DNA from: Methylobacterium terrae
GTDB lineage: Bacteria; Pseudomonadota; Alphaproteobacteria; Rhizobiales; Beijerinckiaceae
Direction of reading: 5' to 3'
NCBI RefSeq assembly: GCF_003173755.1
Contig: NZ_CP029553.1
Location: forward strand, 2,000,501-2,064,500
Length of the DNA stretch: 64,000 nt
How positions within the stretch are numbered: position 1 is the first letter of the stretch; each line of letters begins with the position of its first letter. The notes under the pieces were generated by a model, which saw nothing but the letters and a program-made list of their open reading frames with translations, ran no database searches and was not told where the DNA came from. Position numbers and translations under genes: made by a program. Shown piece by piece: positions 18,536-30,377 of the stretch.

Positions 18536-19124
18536 CTAAGAAATCAAATATTACTATGTTCATAGACAACATACTCCCATCTTCAAGACACTGCAGCTCA
18601 ATAAATCCTGCACGCTCGAAAATATACCATATATTACGCTCCGCACGAGATAGCCATAGCTGGAGCGCTAATAGACGCCGCATCATAAAACGGCAATCCT
18701 CTTCGCCCAAGTCGCCAGGCCACGCACCTTCATGAAAAAGCCTATGAATAAAATAATCACGCTTTCCTTTTATCCATTTCAAATATTTAACATCTTTTTC
18801 TGAAATATCATGGAGTTCCAGTATTTTTATAAGGCTGCCCAGAGTAGATCCTTACAAAATTTCTCTTTTTTCTAGATAATTATACCACTTCGTAGCATTT
18901 TCGCCAATTTTATCCCTCAATTTAATGCGGTCACATACATTCATCGCCGTAATCAGTATGTCTTCAAATTTTCCGACAGCTAGATATGCGCCAGACATTT
19001 CTTGACAATACCGGAAACGCGCAAATTCGAGATCCGACATTTTCGCTATAATTTCGATCTGCTTTGCTTTTGTTAAATTCGGAGAGAACATGTAGAACCC
19101 CTTATATTTCTTGAAATAGGTCAC
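18519..19124 (-). pseudogene. Hypothetical gene split by an in-frame TAA
   Basis: Two reading frames, 18852-19124 (90 codons) and 18519-18782 (87 codons), are in the same phase and separated only by a TAA at 18852-18854. The codons after the stop continue as protein-like sequence (GSTLGSLIKILELHDISEKD) straight into the second part (YLKWIKGKRDYFIHRLFHEG). The intact product would be about 200 residues, a soluble helical protein. A single C-to-T change (CAA to TAA) would explain the stop. The start is GTG 19124 or ATG 19091. No function is known. The base use is AT-rich and foreign. Confidence 0.72.
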
Positions 19125-19344
19125 ATACAGCTGAGATCAAGGCGAACGATTGCAAAATTACGCCCTGTGTTTATAGCAGAGAGGAAATGGCGGCTCAATG
19201 AATTAAATGTGCGACATGTGGGGGCAAGTCTTTTCATCCACGTTACAATTTCACAGCTCTCCAAAGCACGAAAATTTGCACAATTATATCTAGTATAATA
19301 TTAATCAATAATTATCATGAAAGTCCAAGATTGACTGCACGCAA

Positions 19345-20265
19345 TCAGAAACCTAAGTTTTGCAAACGTATGACTTGACTCGCCCGTTCCCCGTCCTCCT
19401 CCGTGATCTCCCGAAGAGTACGTTGGGAAATCGCAATGAATATATTTTTTAGATCAGAAAATGCTTCGTCAGTGTACTCATCCCTTTTTGCCCGAAGACG
19501 GTTCATAATCGCCATAATTGCCTTGATATAAAGAAGCGGATTACAAAGATCATCGATATCTTCCCATCCAGTAGAAAATCCTTGCCGATGGCACATCCTG
19601 TCCATTCGACGATCGCATTCGCCTTTACAGACCGCATATACATGAATATTTTGATCAAATTTACGGCCGTCTGACGCTTCAGTGCGCTTTGATGCAGTCA
19701 CGATGACGCCAGAAAACGGACCTAACATACTCTTTGATAACAGGTCTTCATCACAAACTTTGCATCGTAACTCAACATGCTTATCGAGAAGCTTCTGAAT
19801 CGGTTTGCTTCGACGATAGCTGTCAGGAAAGTATCTCAGCGCCAACTTGGATGAACCAGTGGTTACAAACCTCTGCTCGATTTTTCTTCCATCAATTAAC
19901 TCGTAAGCCGAGATATCGCCATTTGCGTGAAGCGATTTGAACCGTTCGATTAAACCACTGGACGGCACAGTTGAATAAAAACCAATAAATCCATCTGCCC
20001 TATGCTGCCTTATACGGTCTGTTATATTCTGTTCGTCGCCTGGACCAACAGATTTGTTGCTTTTTGCATAATGCTTACAACTGACTAGCCAGACAAACTT
20101 TTTTGTATTTATCTTTCCGTTTAGCTGTTCGCTGATGACGATATCGCGCCCCGCGTCAACACCTCGCCCTGGACCTACATCGATTGTAAATCCACTCTCA
20201 GCGAAATAATCTCTTGCAAACAGCTCCCACGTATCACCATCCAATATCTCCGTCCAATCTATCAT
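19345..20265 (-). CDS. Mrr-like restriction-endonuclease-fold protein
   Basis: A 306-residue protein with an N-terminal PD-(D/E)xK-type domain: WELFARDYFAESGF, then GRGVDAGRDIVIS with the metal-binding Asp, and VWLVSCKHYAKS with the catalytic Lys. Cys stands where Glu or Gln is usual, giving SCK. The rest of the fold (ITDRIRQHRADGFIGFYSTV, then GLIERF) fits Mrr-type nucleases. The C-terminal half has CKVC and CKGECDRRMDRMC, possibly zinc-binding. No methyltransferase or helicase is nearby, so it may be a standalone methyl-dependent or anti-phage nuclease. The AT-rich codon use marks it as acquired. Confidence 0.68.
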   Translation of the reverse strand: MIDWTEILDGDTWELFARDYFAESGFTIDVGPGRGVDAGRDIVISEQLNGKINTKKFVWLVSCKHYAKSNKSVGPGDEQNITDRIRQHRADGFIGFYSTVPSSGLIERFKSLHANGDISAYELIDGRKIEQRFVTTGSSKLALRYFPDSYRRSKPIQKLLDKHVELRCKVCDEDLLSKSMLGPFSGVIVTASKRTEASDGRKFDQNIHVYAVCKGECDRRMDRMCHRQGFSTGWEDIDDLCNPLLYIKAIMAIMNRLRAKRDEYTDEAFSDLKNIFIAISQRTLREITEEDGERASQVIRLQNLGF

Positions 20266-20394
20266 CAGGCCTGCTCCAAAAAACTGAAATCATTCATATA
20301 ATATATGAATTAGATTTATTACACCCGTACATAATTTTTGAGCCGCAATCGAACTTTGCAACCAACCGGCGTGCGCCAATATAACATCGCCATA

Positions 20395-23931
<3,537 letters not shown>

Positions 23932-24081
23932 GGCGACTCACTCCTACTGAGCGCGCCAGGATTCCCGGTGGCGGCCGAGGAGTCACGGTCCGGCGCGCCT
24001 CACCGGGCCGAAAATCGCTGGGGATTCACCGCGGAATCGGCGGAACCCACCCGGACGTGGCCGCACGGCAACGCCCGGCCG

Positions 24082-24186
24082 TCAGTGCATCGGCGAGAGC
24101 GCCACCGCCCACAGGACGACGGCGCCGGTGAGCAGGCCCATCGACGCGACCTCCGTGACAGCCAGCAGGATCTTGCGTATGTTCAT
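24082..24186 (-). CDS. Small single-pass membrane protein, 34 aa
   Basis: A 34-residue peptide, MNIRKILLAVTEVASMGLL followed by TGAVVLWAVALSPMH, forms a single hydrophobic helix with a basic N-terminus. An AGAGGA site lies 7 bases before the ATG. It sits upstream of dnaE on the same strand, but the dnaE start has its own ribosome site. The function is unknown. It is short, so it could be chance, but the start signal and amphipathic layout favour a real gene. Confidence 0.45.
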   Translation of the reverse strand: MNIRKILLAVTEVASMGLLTGAVVLWAVALSPMH

Positions 24187-24452
24187 GGTCTGTCCTCTTG
24201 GACCACCCCTTGCGACGGCCCGATGTTTGTTCTTGTTTTGTTCCGTGTCAAAGGGGTGGCGGGCCGGATCCGGGCAAGGTGGTGAACGGTTGGTTGACGG
24301 GGTGGGCACCGGCCGGGCTCGATGGATCCGGGGGGTATGATGCGGGCGCGTTGCGGCTCGGTCGCCCACGGCCTATTGAGGCACAACCTTGACGGTGATC
24401 CGCCGGTCCGCCGGCAGTCGTCGTTTTTCGTTCTTCAAGCACGAGGTGGCGC

Positions 24453-25820
24453 ATGGCGCGCGACGTGTCCGACGCGACCCCGCTCAGCGCGCGGTCCGAG
24501 CTGATCGAGTGGTTCGCAGCCGGCGAGAAGCCGCACGACGCCTTCGCCATCGGGACCGAGCACGAGAAGGTTCCTTTCTACCGCGCCGATCACGCGCCGG
24601 TGCCCTACGAGGGCGAGCGCGGGATCAAGGCCCTGCTCGACGGCCTGCAGGCGATCACCGGCTGGGAGACGATCGAGGATGCGGGCCGGGTGATCGGCCT
24701 GTCGGCGGTCGAGGGCGGGGGCGCGATCTCGCTCGAGCCCGGCGGCCAGTTCGAGCTCTCGGGCGCGCCGCTGCCGGACGTGCACGCCACCGCCCACGAG
24801 CTGACCCAGCACCTCGACGCGGTGGCCCGAGCCGCCGACCCCCTCGGCATCGGCTTCCTCACCCTCGGCATGAGCCCGAAATGGACGCGGGAGGAAACTC
24901 CCGTGATGCCGAAGAGCCGCTACCGCATCATGAAGGGCTACATGCCCAAGGTCGGCTCGCTCGGCCTCGACATGATGCTGCGCACCGCCACCGTGCAGGT
25001 GAACCTCGACTTCTCGTCCGAGGCCGACATGGTGACGAAGATGCGGGTCGGCCTCGCCCTGCAGCCGGTCGCGACCGCGCTCTTCGCCCACTCGCCCTTC
25101 ACCGACGGCCGGCCGAACGGCTTCCTGTCGCGCCGCTCCGAGATCTGGCGCGACACCGATCCGAACCGCACCGGCATGCTGCCCTTCGCGTTCGACGAGG
25201 GGTTCGGGTACGAGGCCTACGCCGACTGGCTCCTCGACGTGCCGATGTACTTCGTGAAGCGCGGCGAGACCTACCACGACGTCAGCGGCGCCTCGTTCCG
25301 CGACCTGATGGAGGGGCGGCTCTCCGCCCTGCCGGGCGAGCGCGCCACCGTCTCCGACTGGGCCAACCACGCCTCGACCGCCTTCCCCGAAGTGCGGCTG
25401 AAGCGCTTCCTCGAGATGCGGGGCGCCGATGTGGGGGACGCCAACATGATCGCCGCGCAGGCGGCGTTCTGGGCCGGGCTGTACTACGATTCCGCCGCCC
25501 TCGACGGCGCCTGGCAGCTCGTGCGCGAGCTCTCGGCCGAGGAGCGCGAGACGATGCGGGCCGAGGCGCCGCGCCTCGGGCTCGACGCGCCGGCGGGCAA
25601 CCGGCGCCTGCGGGACCTCGCCCGCGACGCGCTCGCGCTGGCCGAGGCCGGCCTGAAGGCACGGGCGCGCCGCGACGCGCAGGGGCGCGACGAGACGCTC
25701 TACCTCGCGCCGCTCCAGGCCATCGCCGCCTCGCGCAGCCGGGCCGAGGACCTGCTCGCGCTCTATCACGGTCCGTGGAACGGCTCGGTCGACCCGGCCT
25801 TCGGCGCCTGCGCGTTCTGA
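24453..25820 (+). CDS. gshA: Glutamate-cysteine ligase
   Basis: A 455-residue class 3 (plant/proteobacterial type) glutamate-cysteine ligase, the first step of glutathione synthesis. Conserved parts are FAIGTEHEKVPFYRADH, EGGGAISLEPGGQFELSGAP, SRYRIMKGYMPKVGSLGLDM, TATVQVNLDFSSEADM, and the C-terminal GAFEV-like core. A 25-base-long hairpin follows the stop. In methylotrophic alphaproteobacteria glutathione also serves formaldehyde and dichloromethane handling, but nothing here shows that link. It is monocistronic. Confidence 0.93.
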   Translation: MARDVSDATPLSARSELIEWFAAGEKPHDAFAIGTEHEKVPFYRADHAPVPYEGERGIKALLDGLQAITGWETIEDAGRVIGLSAVEGGGAISLEPGGQFELSGAPLPDVHATAHELTQHLDAVARAADPLGIGFLTLGMSPKWTREETPVMPKSRYRIMKGYMPKVGSLGLDMMLRTATVQVNLDFSSEADMVTKMRVGLALQPVATALFAHSPFTDGRPNGFLSRRSEIWRDTDPNRTGMLPFAFDEGFGYEAYADWLLDVPMYFVKRGETYHDVSGASFRDLMEGRLSALPGERATVSDWANHASTAFPEVRLKRFLEMRGADVGDANMIAAQAAFWAGLYYDSAALDGAWQLVRELSAEERETMRAEAPRLGLDAPAGNRRLRDLARDALALAEAGLKARARRDAQGRDETLYLAPLQAIAASRSRAEDLLALYHGPWNGSVDPAFGACAF

Positions 25821-25835
25821 CGCGGCCCGAAAGGC

Positions 25836-25864
25836 GAGCGTGAGCCGCGATCCGGCTCACGCTC
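25836..25864 (+). terminator. Hairpin after gshA
   Basis: A perfect 12-base stem (GAGCGTGAGCCG / CGGCTCACGCTC) with a 5-base loop lies 15 bases after the stop codon. There is no clear T-run, so it may be an mRNA-end stabiliser or a weak terminator. Confidence 0.55.
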
Positions 25865-25941
25865 AAGCTTATCTGCCCGATCGCCGCAATCCATCCGGGC
25901 GCGACCGGAGTACCCGCGCCGGGTGAGCGTAGCCGATACGG

Positions 25942-25958
25942 ATTGACGGTCCGTCAAT
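25942..25958. promoter_or_regulatory. 17-bp inverted repeat upstream of the Gly/Tyr-rich gene
   Basis: ATTGACGG-T-CCGTCAAT is a perfect inverted repeat about 88 bases before the start codon at 26046. It also contains a TTGACG that could act as a -35 box. It may be an operator for a dimeric regulator. Confidence 0.5.
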
Positions 25959-26045
25959 CTGCTCTGAATCCTGGAACAGATCCCGGCCTTTGGTCGTTCT
26001 TGAGGCCTACGGGGCACGTTCCCAGACTGATCGGAGCAATCCAGT

Positions 26046-26477
26046 ATGTCTCGCATCACCACCCTCGCCGTCATCGCCGGCGCCGGCGCCGCCCTGACCG
26101 CCGGCACCGTCGGCGCCCAGGCCGCCCCGCTCCCGGCGGCGACCTCGGCCGCGATCGCCGGCTCGGGCGCGACCGTCGACCAGGTGCGCTGGCGCGGCGG
26201 CGGCTACTACGGCGGCGGCTACCGCGGCTATCGCGGCTACGGCTATCGCCGCGGCATCGGCGCCGGCGGCGCGCTGGCGGCCGGCGCGGCGCTCGGCATC
26301 ATCGGCGGCGCGATCGCGGCCGGCTCGGCCTCGTCCTACGGCTACGGCTACCCGGCCTACGGCGGCTATTACGGCGGCGGCTACGCCCCGGTCGGCGGCT
26401 ACGGCTACGGCTACGGCTATCCGTCCTACGGCTACAGCTACCCGGCCTACGGCGGCTACTACGGCTACGGCTACTGA
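26046..26477 (+). CDS. Secreted Gly/Tyr-rich repeat protein
   Basis: A 143-residue protein with a signal peptide (MSRITTLAVIAGAGAALTAGTVGAQA). A hydrophobic Gly/Ala segment (GAGGALAAGAALGIIGGAIAAG) is flanked by Gly-Tyr repeats (YGGYYGGGYAPVGGYGYGYG). Low-complexity Gly/Tyr proteins of this type are common in Methylobacterium and Bradyrhizobium and are thought to be surface-associated, but the role is unproven. A strong intrinsic terminator follows, so the gene is a single transcription unit. Confidence 0.8.
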   Translation: MSRITTLAVIAGAGAALTAGTVGAQAAPLPAATSAAIAGSGATVDQVRWRGGGYYGGGYRGYRGYGYRRGIGAGGALAAGAALGIIGGAIAAGSASSYGYGYPAYGGYYGGGYAPVGGYGYGYGYPSYGYSYPAYGGYYGYGY

Positions 26478-26506
26478 GATCGGCCGTACCGGCTGAGCTG
26501 ACGGAG

Positions 26507-26542
26507 GCCCGGCGCGGGATGTCCCGCGCCGGGCTTTCCTTT
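26507..26542 (+). terminator. Intrinsic terminator of the Gly/Tyr-rich gene
   Basis: A perfect 13-base stem (GCCCGGCGCGGGA / TCCCGCGCCGGGC) with a 2-base loop is followed by TTTCCTTT, 30 bases after the stop codon. Confidence 0.85.
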
Positions 26543-26604
26543 GACCGGGCTTCCTCGTCCGCCGCGGATGTGCTCAACCGGCGGGCGACCCGCTTGAGAC
26601 CGCC

Positions 26605-26868
26605 ATGCGACACCGAGACCTCGACCTGCGCGGGCTCAAATGCCCCCTGCCGGTGCTGCGCACCGCCAAGGCCCTGCGCGACCTGCCGCCCGGCGCGGGC
26701 CTGTCGGTGCGCTGCACCGACCCGATGGCCGCCATCGACATCCCCAACCTGCTGCGCGAGCGCGGCGACCATCTCGACCGGATGATCCGGGAGGACGGGA
26801 TGCTGACCTTCGAGATCCGTCGCGGCGCCGATGCGGCCGGAACGACGGCAGAGGAGAGCGCCGCGTGA
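26605..26868 (+). CDS. TusA/SirA-like sulfurtransferase
   Basis: An 87-residue sulfur carrier of the TusA family. The N-terminal LDLRGLKCPLPVLRTAKAL carries the catalytic Cys of the CPxP motif (residue about 13). The betaalpha fold continues with SVRCTDPMAAIDIPNLLRE. It likely relays persulfide sulfur for tRNA thiolation or molybdenum cofactor work. It ends with the TGA that overlaps the GTG start of the NUDIX gene (GTGA), so the two are co-translated. Confidence 0.88.
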   Translation: MRHRDLDLRGLKCPLPVLRTAKALRDLPPGAGLSVRCTDPMAAIDIPNLLRERGDHLDRMIREDGMLTFEIRRGADAAGTTAEESAA

Positions 26869-27467
26869 GCCGAGACGAGACCCCGCCGCGCATCGAGGGC
26901 ACCCGCACGGTCTACGAGGGCTGGGCGCGCTACCTCGTCGCCGAGGTGCGGATGCCGGACGGCAGCCGCATCGGCCGCGAGGTCGAGGACCACGGGCCCG
27001 CCGTCGCCGTGCTGCCCTACGACCCCGAGCGCCGGGTCGCCCTGCTGGTGCGGCAGTTCCGCACGCCGCCCTGCTTCGTCGACGGCACGGCGTCGGTGCT
27101 GGAGGCGCCCGCGGGCCTGCGCGAGGAGGACGACCCGGAGGCCTGCGCCCGGCGCGAGGCCTTCGAGGAGGCGGGCCTGCGCCTGTCGCGGCTCGAGCCC
27201 GCCGGCCGGGTCTGGTCGCTGCCCGGCCTCTCGACCGAGCGGATGGACCTGTTCCTCGCCCCCTACCGGGCCGTCGACCGGACCGGCGCCGGCGGGGGCC
27301 TGGCGGAGGAGCACGAGAGCGTCGAGGTGGTGGAGCTGGCCCTCTCCGACCTCGCCGGCATGGCCGAGCGCGGCGAGGTCGCCGACATGAAGACGCTCTG
27401 CCTCGTCCAGACCCTTCGCCTGCGGCACCCGGAGCTGTTCGCCGAGGCGTCCGAAAGGCGGACTTGA
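26865..27467 (+). CDS. NUDIX hydrolase (ADP-ribose/GDP-mannose pyrophosphatase type)
   Basis: A 200-residue NUDIX protein of the NudF/NudK type. It cleaves nucleoside diphosphate sugars such as ADP-ribose or GDP-mannose. The Nudix box is GLREEDDPEACARREAFEEA followed by GL, with the metal-binding REAFEE. The N-terminal strands VYEGWARYLVAEVRMPDGS and GPAVAVLPYDPERRVALLV are as in the family, and the C-terminus ends TLCLVQTLRLRHPELF. GTG 26865 is set by the 4-base overlap with the TusA-like gene. Confidence 0.88.
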   Translation: MSRDETPPRIEGTRTVYEGWARYLVAEVRMPDGSRIGREVEDHGPAVAVLPYDPERRVALLVRQFRTPPCFVDGTASVLEAPAGLREEDDPEACARREAFEEAGLRLSRLEPAGRVWSLPGLSTERMDLFLAPYRAVDRTGAGGGLAEEHESVEVVELALSDLAGMAERGEVADMKTLCLVQTLRLRHPELFAEASERRT

Positions 27468-27631
27468 GGGGGAGCGGCAATCTCCCCCATCCTGTCCCGC
27501 ATCCTGAACGGGTGGTGTACAAGCCCCACCGTTCACGGGTTCGTGATCGGGGCTGGCGTCCTGTTCACCAGCTGTTAACTTTAGGCGGTTCCGATAGCCC
27601 TCCGTCGTAGGGGCCTCGACAGGAGACGCCG

Positions 27632-27961
27632 ATGTTCAACATTGGACCCTTCCACCGCCCGACCGGCCAGCCGGCCGGGTTCACCACCCCGCTCCTCCCG
27701 CTGGAGCCCGAGCCCTTGGACTGTCTCCTGGACGCCGCGCCGGGCCGCCGGCACGAGCCGTCGGCGGCCCCGGCGGAGCCGAGCATGGCACGCCACGCCG
27801 TCTCGATGCTGGTCCTGCTCTGCCTCACCCTGGCGGTGCATTCGGCGGTCGGCTGGTGGACGCTCCCCGGCAAGGCGCCGATCCTGGCCCCCTCCGCCCG
27901 GACCGCACCGGCGATCCAGGGGCCGATGATCCATCTCTCGAGCGTCCGCTCGCCGTCCTGA
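27632..27961 (+). CDS. Hypothetical protein with one membrane segment
   Basis: A 109-residue protein. A Pro-rich N-terminal half (FTTPLLPLEPEPLDCLLDAA) is followed by one hydrophobic helix (ARHAVSMLVLLCLTLAVHSAVGW, first 20 residues the likely membrane part) and a short tail. CAGGAGA lies 8 bases before ATG 27632. No family is recognised. It may be an inner-membrane small protein. Confidence 0.55.
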   Translation: MFNIGPFHRPTGQPAGFTTPLLPLEPEPLDCLLDAAPGRRHEPSAAPAEPSMARHAVSMLVLLCLTLAVHSAVGWWTLPGKAPILAPSARTAPAIQGPMIHLSSVRSPS

Positions 27962-28236
27962 CCCGGCGCGCGCCGCGCCGATCGAACCTCACGGCCCCCT
28001 GCGGCATTCTTCCCGGCGATCGTGAGCCGGCAAGGCCGGACCCCGGAGCGGGCCGGCACGTTGGCGCCCCGCGAAGAGACTGCGGGATGCCGCTCCTCGC
28101 CCGGCTGTACTTTGGTCATGATCGTGTCGAAAGCCCGGCGGTTTCGCGTCCCTCCCTCTTGCGCGCTGCCGCCGAGTCGTTAACGTCACGTTCAACCACA
28201 GAAAATCAGTCGTGATTCGCGCAAGGGAGCCAGCGC

Positions 28237-28395
28237 ATGTCTCAGATCATTCGCGTCAAGCCCACGCAGGACGGCACCTACACGGTCTATCGCGGCACGC
28301 TGATGCTCGTCAGCGGCCTCACCCGTGCGCAGGCCGAGAGCTACGAGGCCTCGCTCGCCCAGAACGAGCGCAAGCCCGACGAATCGATCCACTGA
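28237..28395 (+). CDS. Small conserved-looking protein, 52 aa
   Basis: A 52-residue protein reading MSQIIRVKPTQDGTYTVYRG, then TLMLVSGLTRAQAESYEASL, then AQNERKPDESIH. The codon use is host-like, AAGGGAG lies 7 bases before the ATG, and the protein reads as a compact beta-beta-alpha fold (two strands and a helix with a GLTRAQAE turn). It is too short to be flagged by length alone. A stem-loop (GCGCGCCGC / GCGGCGCGT) follows the stop. The function is unknown. Confidence 0.65.
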   Translation: MSQIIRVKPTQDGTYTVYRGTLMLVSGLTRAQAESYEASLAQNERKPDESIH

Positions 28396-28827
28396 GCGTC
28401 GCGCGCCGCAGGGCGGCGCGTGCTCCCGCGGCCGGCCCGTCGGCCGCTGCCGACGACGCGCCGACGCCGTCGGTTCGAAGTCCGGTCGGCCCGATTCGCG
28501 AGGGCCGCCCCCGTTCAGTCGCCGGACGACGTCGCGGCCGGTCTCGACCGGCCCGGCCCATGGTCGTCACGGCGGAGATTCCGGGCCGGGCAGGCGGCGG
28601 AAACGCCCGCCTTCCAGACGATCAGGCCCCGCGTACATGGTCCTTGAAGATCTGAGAGCCTGTCCTGATCGAGCAGGCTGAATCGACATCCTCCATCATC
28701 CCGGGTTCCGCTGCGCAGCCCCCGGATGACGGGGAGAGTTGTCGGAACGTGTGCCAGATCGACCGACCCGTCCAGTCGAACAGGACCTGAGCCCCGGGAC
28801 GCCGGACGAGGCGTCCGCCTCGTCCCG
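28396..28827. other. Gene-free gap with interspersed repeat
   Basis: 432 bases contain no convincing gene. They hold a GC stem-loop just after the small gene, likely a terminator, and at 28694-28714 a copy of an interspersed repeat starting CATCATCCCGGGTTCCGCTG, also found at 48683. Confidence 0.6.
28694..28744. repeat. Interspersed repeat copy (CATCATCCCGGGTTCC family), copy A
   Basis: A 21-base exact match to 48683-48703, followed in both copies by a GC-rich CCCCGG stretch, ATGACG or GTGACG, then GGAG(A/G)GTTGTCG. Looser relatives occur at about 35650 and 43182. It is non-coding and lies between convergent genes. Confidence 0.65.
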
Positions 28828-29616
28828 TCACCGCCCGGTCCAGAGCGGCGGGCGCTTGCCGAGGAACGCCTCCATCCCCTCGCGGAAATCGGCGCTGGTG
28901 TAGCATTGCAGGATCAGGTCGTCCCCGGCCTCCGTGGGGGCGTCGTCGCGCACGCGGCGCAGGCCCTCCTTGGTGGCCGCGAGCGTCAGCGGCGCGTGGC
29001 CGGCGACCAGCCGGGCGAGGTCGGTCGCCCGCGCGGCGAGGGCATCGGCATCCTCCACCACTTCGCTCACCAGCCCGATCGCCCGCGCCTCCTCGGCCTC
29101 GACCAGGCGGGCGGTGAAGATCATCTCCTTGACCCGGGCGGCGCCGACCAGCGCCGAGAGCCGGCGCAGGTTGGCGACCGAGAGGCAGTTGCCGAGGGTG
29201 CGGGCGATCGGGAAACCGAATCGCGCGTCGCGCGTGGCGATCCGCAGGTCGCACGCCGCGGCGATCGCCGCGCCCCCGCCGGTGCAGGCCCCGGCGACCG
29301 CCGCGATCGTCGGCTTGGCGCAAGCCTCCAGCGCACCGAGCACGCGGTCCATGAAGCGCTCGTAAGCCAGCGCGTCCTCCGCGGTGGAGAAGGCGCGGAA
29401 CTGCGCGATGTCGGTGCCGGCCGCGAAGGCGCGCCCGCCCGCCCCCTGGATCACCACCGCGCGGATCGCCGGATCGGCGTCGACCGCGCGGCTGAGGTCG
29501 TGCAGGCGCTCGTACATCGCGAAGGTCAGGGCGTTGCGCGCCTGCGGCCGGTTGAGGGTGATGCGGGCGATGCCCTCGGCATCGACCGCGTAGAGCAGTT
29601 CGTCGGTATCGGTCAT
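28828..29616 (-). CDS. Enoyl-CoA hydratase family protein
   Basis: A 262-residue crotonase-fold protein, different from the one at 3458. It has IARITLNRPQARNALTFAM, the oxyanion loop GAGGRAFAAGTDIAQF, and ACTGGGAAIAAACDLRIATR. It ends FLGKRPPLWTGR. It is monocistronic. The C-terminal form and the AAGTDI active-site loop fit a hydratase or isomerase of unknown CoA substrate. Confidence 0.9.
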   Translation of the reverse strand: MTDTDELLYAVDAEGIARITLNRPQARNALTFAMYERLHDLSRAVDADPAIRAVVIQGAGGRAFAAGTDIAQFRAFSTAEDALAYERFMDRVLGALEACAKPTIAAVAGACTGGGAAIAAACDLRIATRDARFGFPIARTLGNCLSVANLRRLSALVGAARVKEMIFTARLVEAEEARAIGLVSEVVEDADALAARATDLARLVAGHAPLTLAATKEGLRRVRDDAPTEAGDDLILQCYTSADFREGMEAFLGKRPPLWTGR

Positions 29617-29753
29617 GGCGGAGGTCCGGATGCGGCGTGCGGCCCATCGTAACGTCCACGCTTCTCCCCGTCTCCCGGTGACCCACCGTCGCGCGAAAGG
29701 AGCGCGGAGGGCTCCCTGACGTTGATGGGCACCATCACGAACGGAGACGAGGC

Positions 29754-30119
29754 GTGAGCAAGCAGGCTGATTCGCGCGAGGAGACCTACGCGGCCTTCCG
29801 CGAGGCGGTGAACATGACGCCCGGCGAGCTGGAGAAGTGGCTCGACACCGAGGAGAGCCGGTCGGTCGGCTGGAGCGACGGGGCGAAGAAGGAGAGCCCG
29901 AAGGGCGGCGAATCGGTCGGCCACCACCAGGGGCGCCGGATCGTCGAGATCAAGCACACCAAGAAGGCCGACCTCACCGACGACGACTACGCCGACATGC
30001 GCAAGGTGGTGGGGTACGTCAAACGCCACCTCGCCCAGGGCGGGCCGAAGGACGACGTGAAGACCTCGCGCTGGCGCCACTCGCTCATGAACTGGGGCCA
30101 CGATCCGCTCAAGGATTGA
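29754..30119 (+). CDS. DUF3140 domain protein
   Basis: A 121-residue DUF3140 protein: an N-terminal AAFREAVNMTPGELEKWLDT helix, RRIVEIKHTKKADLTDDDYA, MRKVVGYVKRHLAQ, and C-terminal WRHSLMNWGHDPLKD. The family is a small DNA-binding-like fold found widely in soil bacteria, with no fixed function. The start is GTG 29754 after a GGAGACGAGGC site. A stem-loop (GCCACCG / CGGTGGC) lies 10 bases past the stop. Confidence 0.85.
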   Translation: MSKQADSREETYAAFREAVNMTPGELEKWLDTEESRSVGWSDGAKKESPKGGESVGHHQGRRIVEIKHTKKADLTDDDYADMRKVVGYVKRHLAQGGPKDDVKTSRWRHSLMNWGHDPLKD

Positions 30120-30128
30120 GGCAAACCC

Positions 30129-30147
30129 GCCACCGCGACACGGTGGC
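30129..30147 (+). terminator. Stem-loop after the DUF3140 gene
   Basis: GCCACCG, 5-base loop, CGGTGGC, immediately after the stop codon. There is no T-run, so it is weak support. Confidence 0.35.
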
Positions 30148-30377
30148 GCGGGCTGGAGCGCAAGTTTCTCCCGCGCCGCCACTCTCCCGAGAACTGTTTC
30201 CGCCGCGCCGCCCATTGGCGAAACGAACCATGCTGCCGCCGCAGTTCGGCCCGGATCTTGCTGATCCTCGCGGGTACCTCAACGTCTTCGCATCGCCGCC
30301 GCGATGTGGCTGAGTGGGGTCAAGCATAAGCGGCCGAGCCGGGAATCGGCCGGGACCAGGCAGGATGGGGGTCCGGG

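Larger units (their letters stand above)
18411..20394. mobile_element. AT-rich genomic island between ycaQ-like gene and dnaE
   Basis: About 2 kb of sequence is far richer in A and T than the flanks. It lies between the convergent ends of the ycaQ-like gene and dnaE. It carries a gene split by a stop codon and an Mrr-like nuclease gene, both using AT-ending codons foreign to the host. The gaps (18411-18518, 19125-19344, 20266-20394) hold no further gene I can support. No integrase, transposase or flanking repeats were found, so the way it entered is unknown. Confidence 0.7.

Noticed and set aside
19345..20265. A complete restriction-modification system
   Set aside because: Only a nuclease-like protein is visible; no methyltransferase, specificity subunit or helicase lies within several kilobases.
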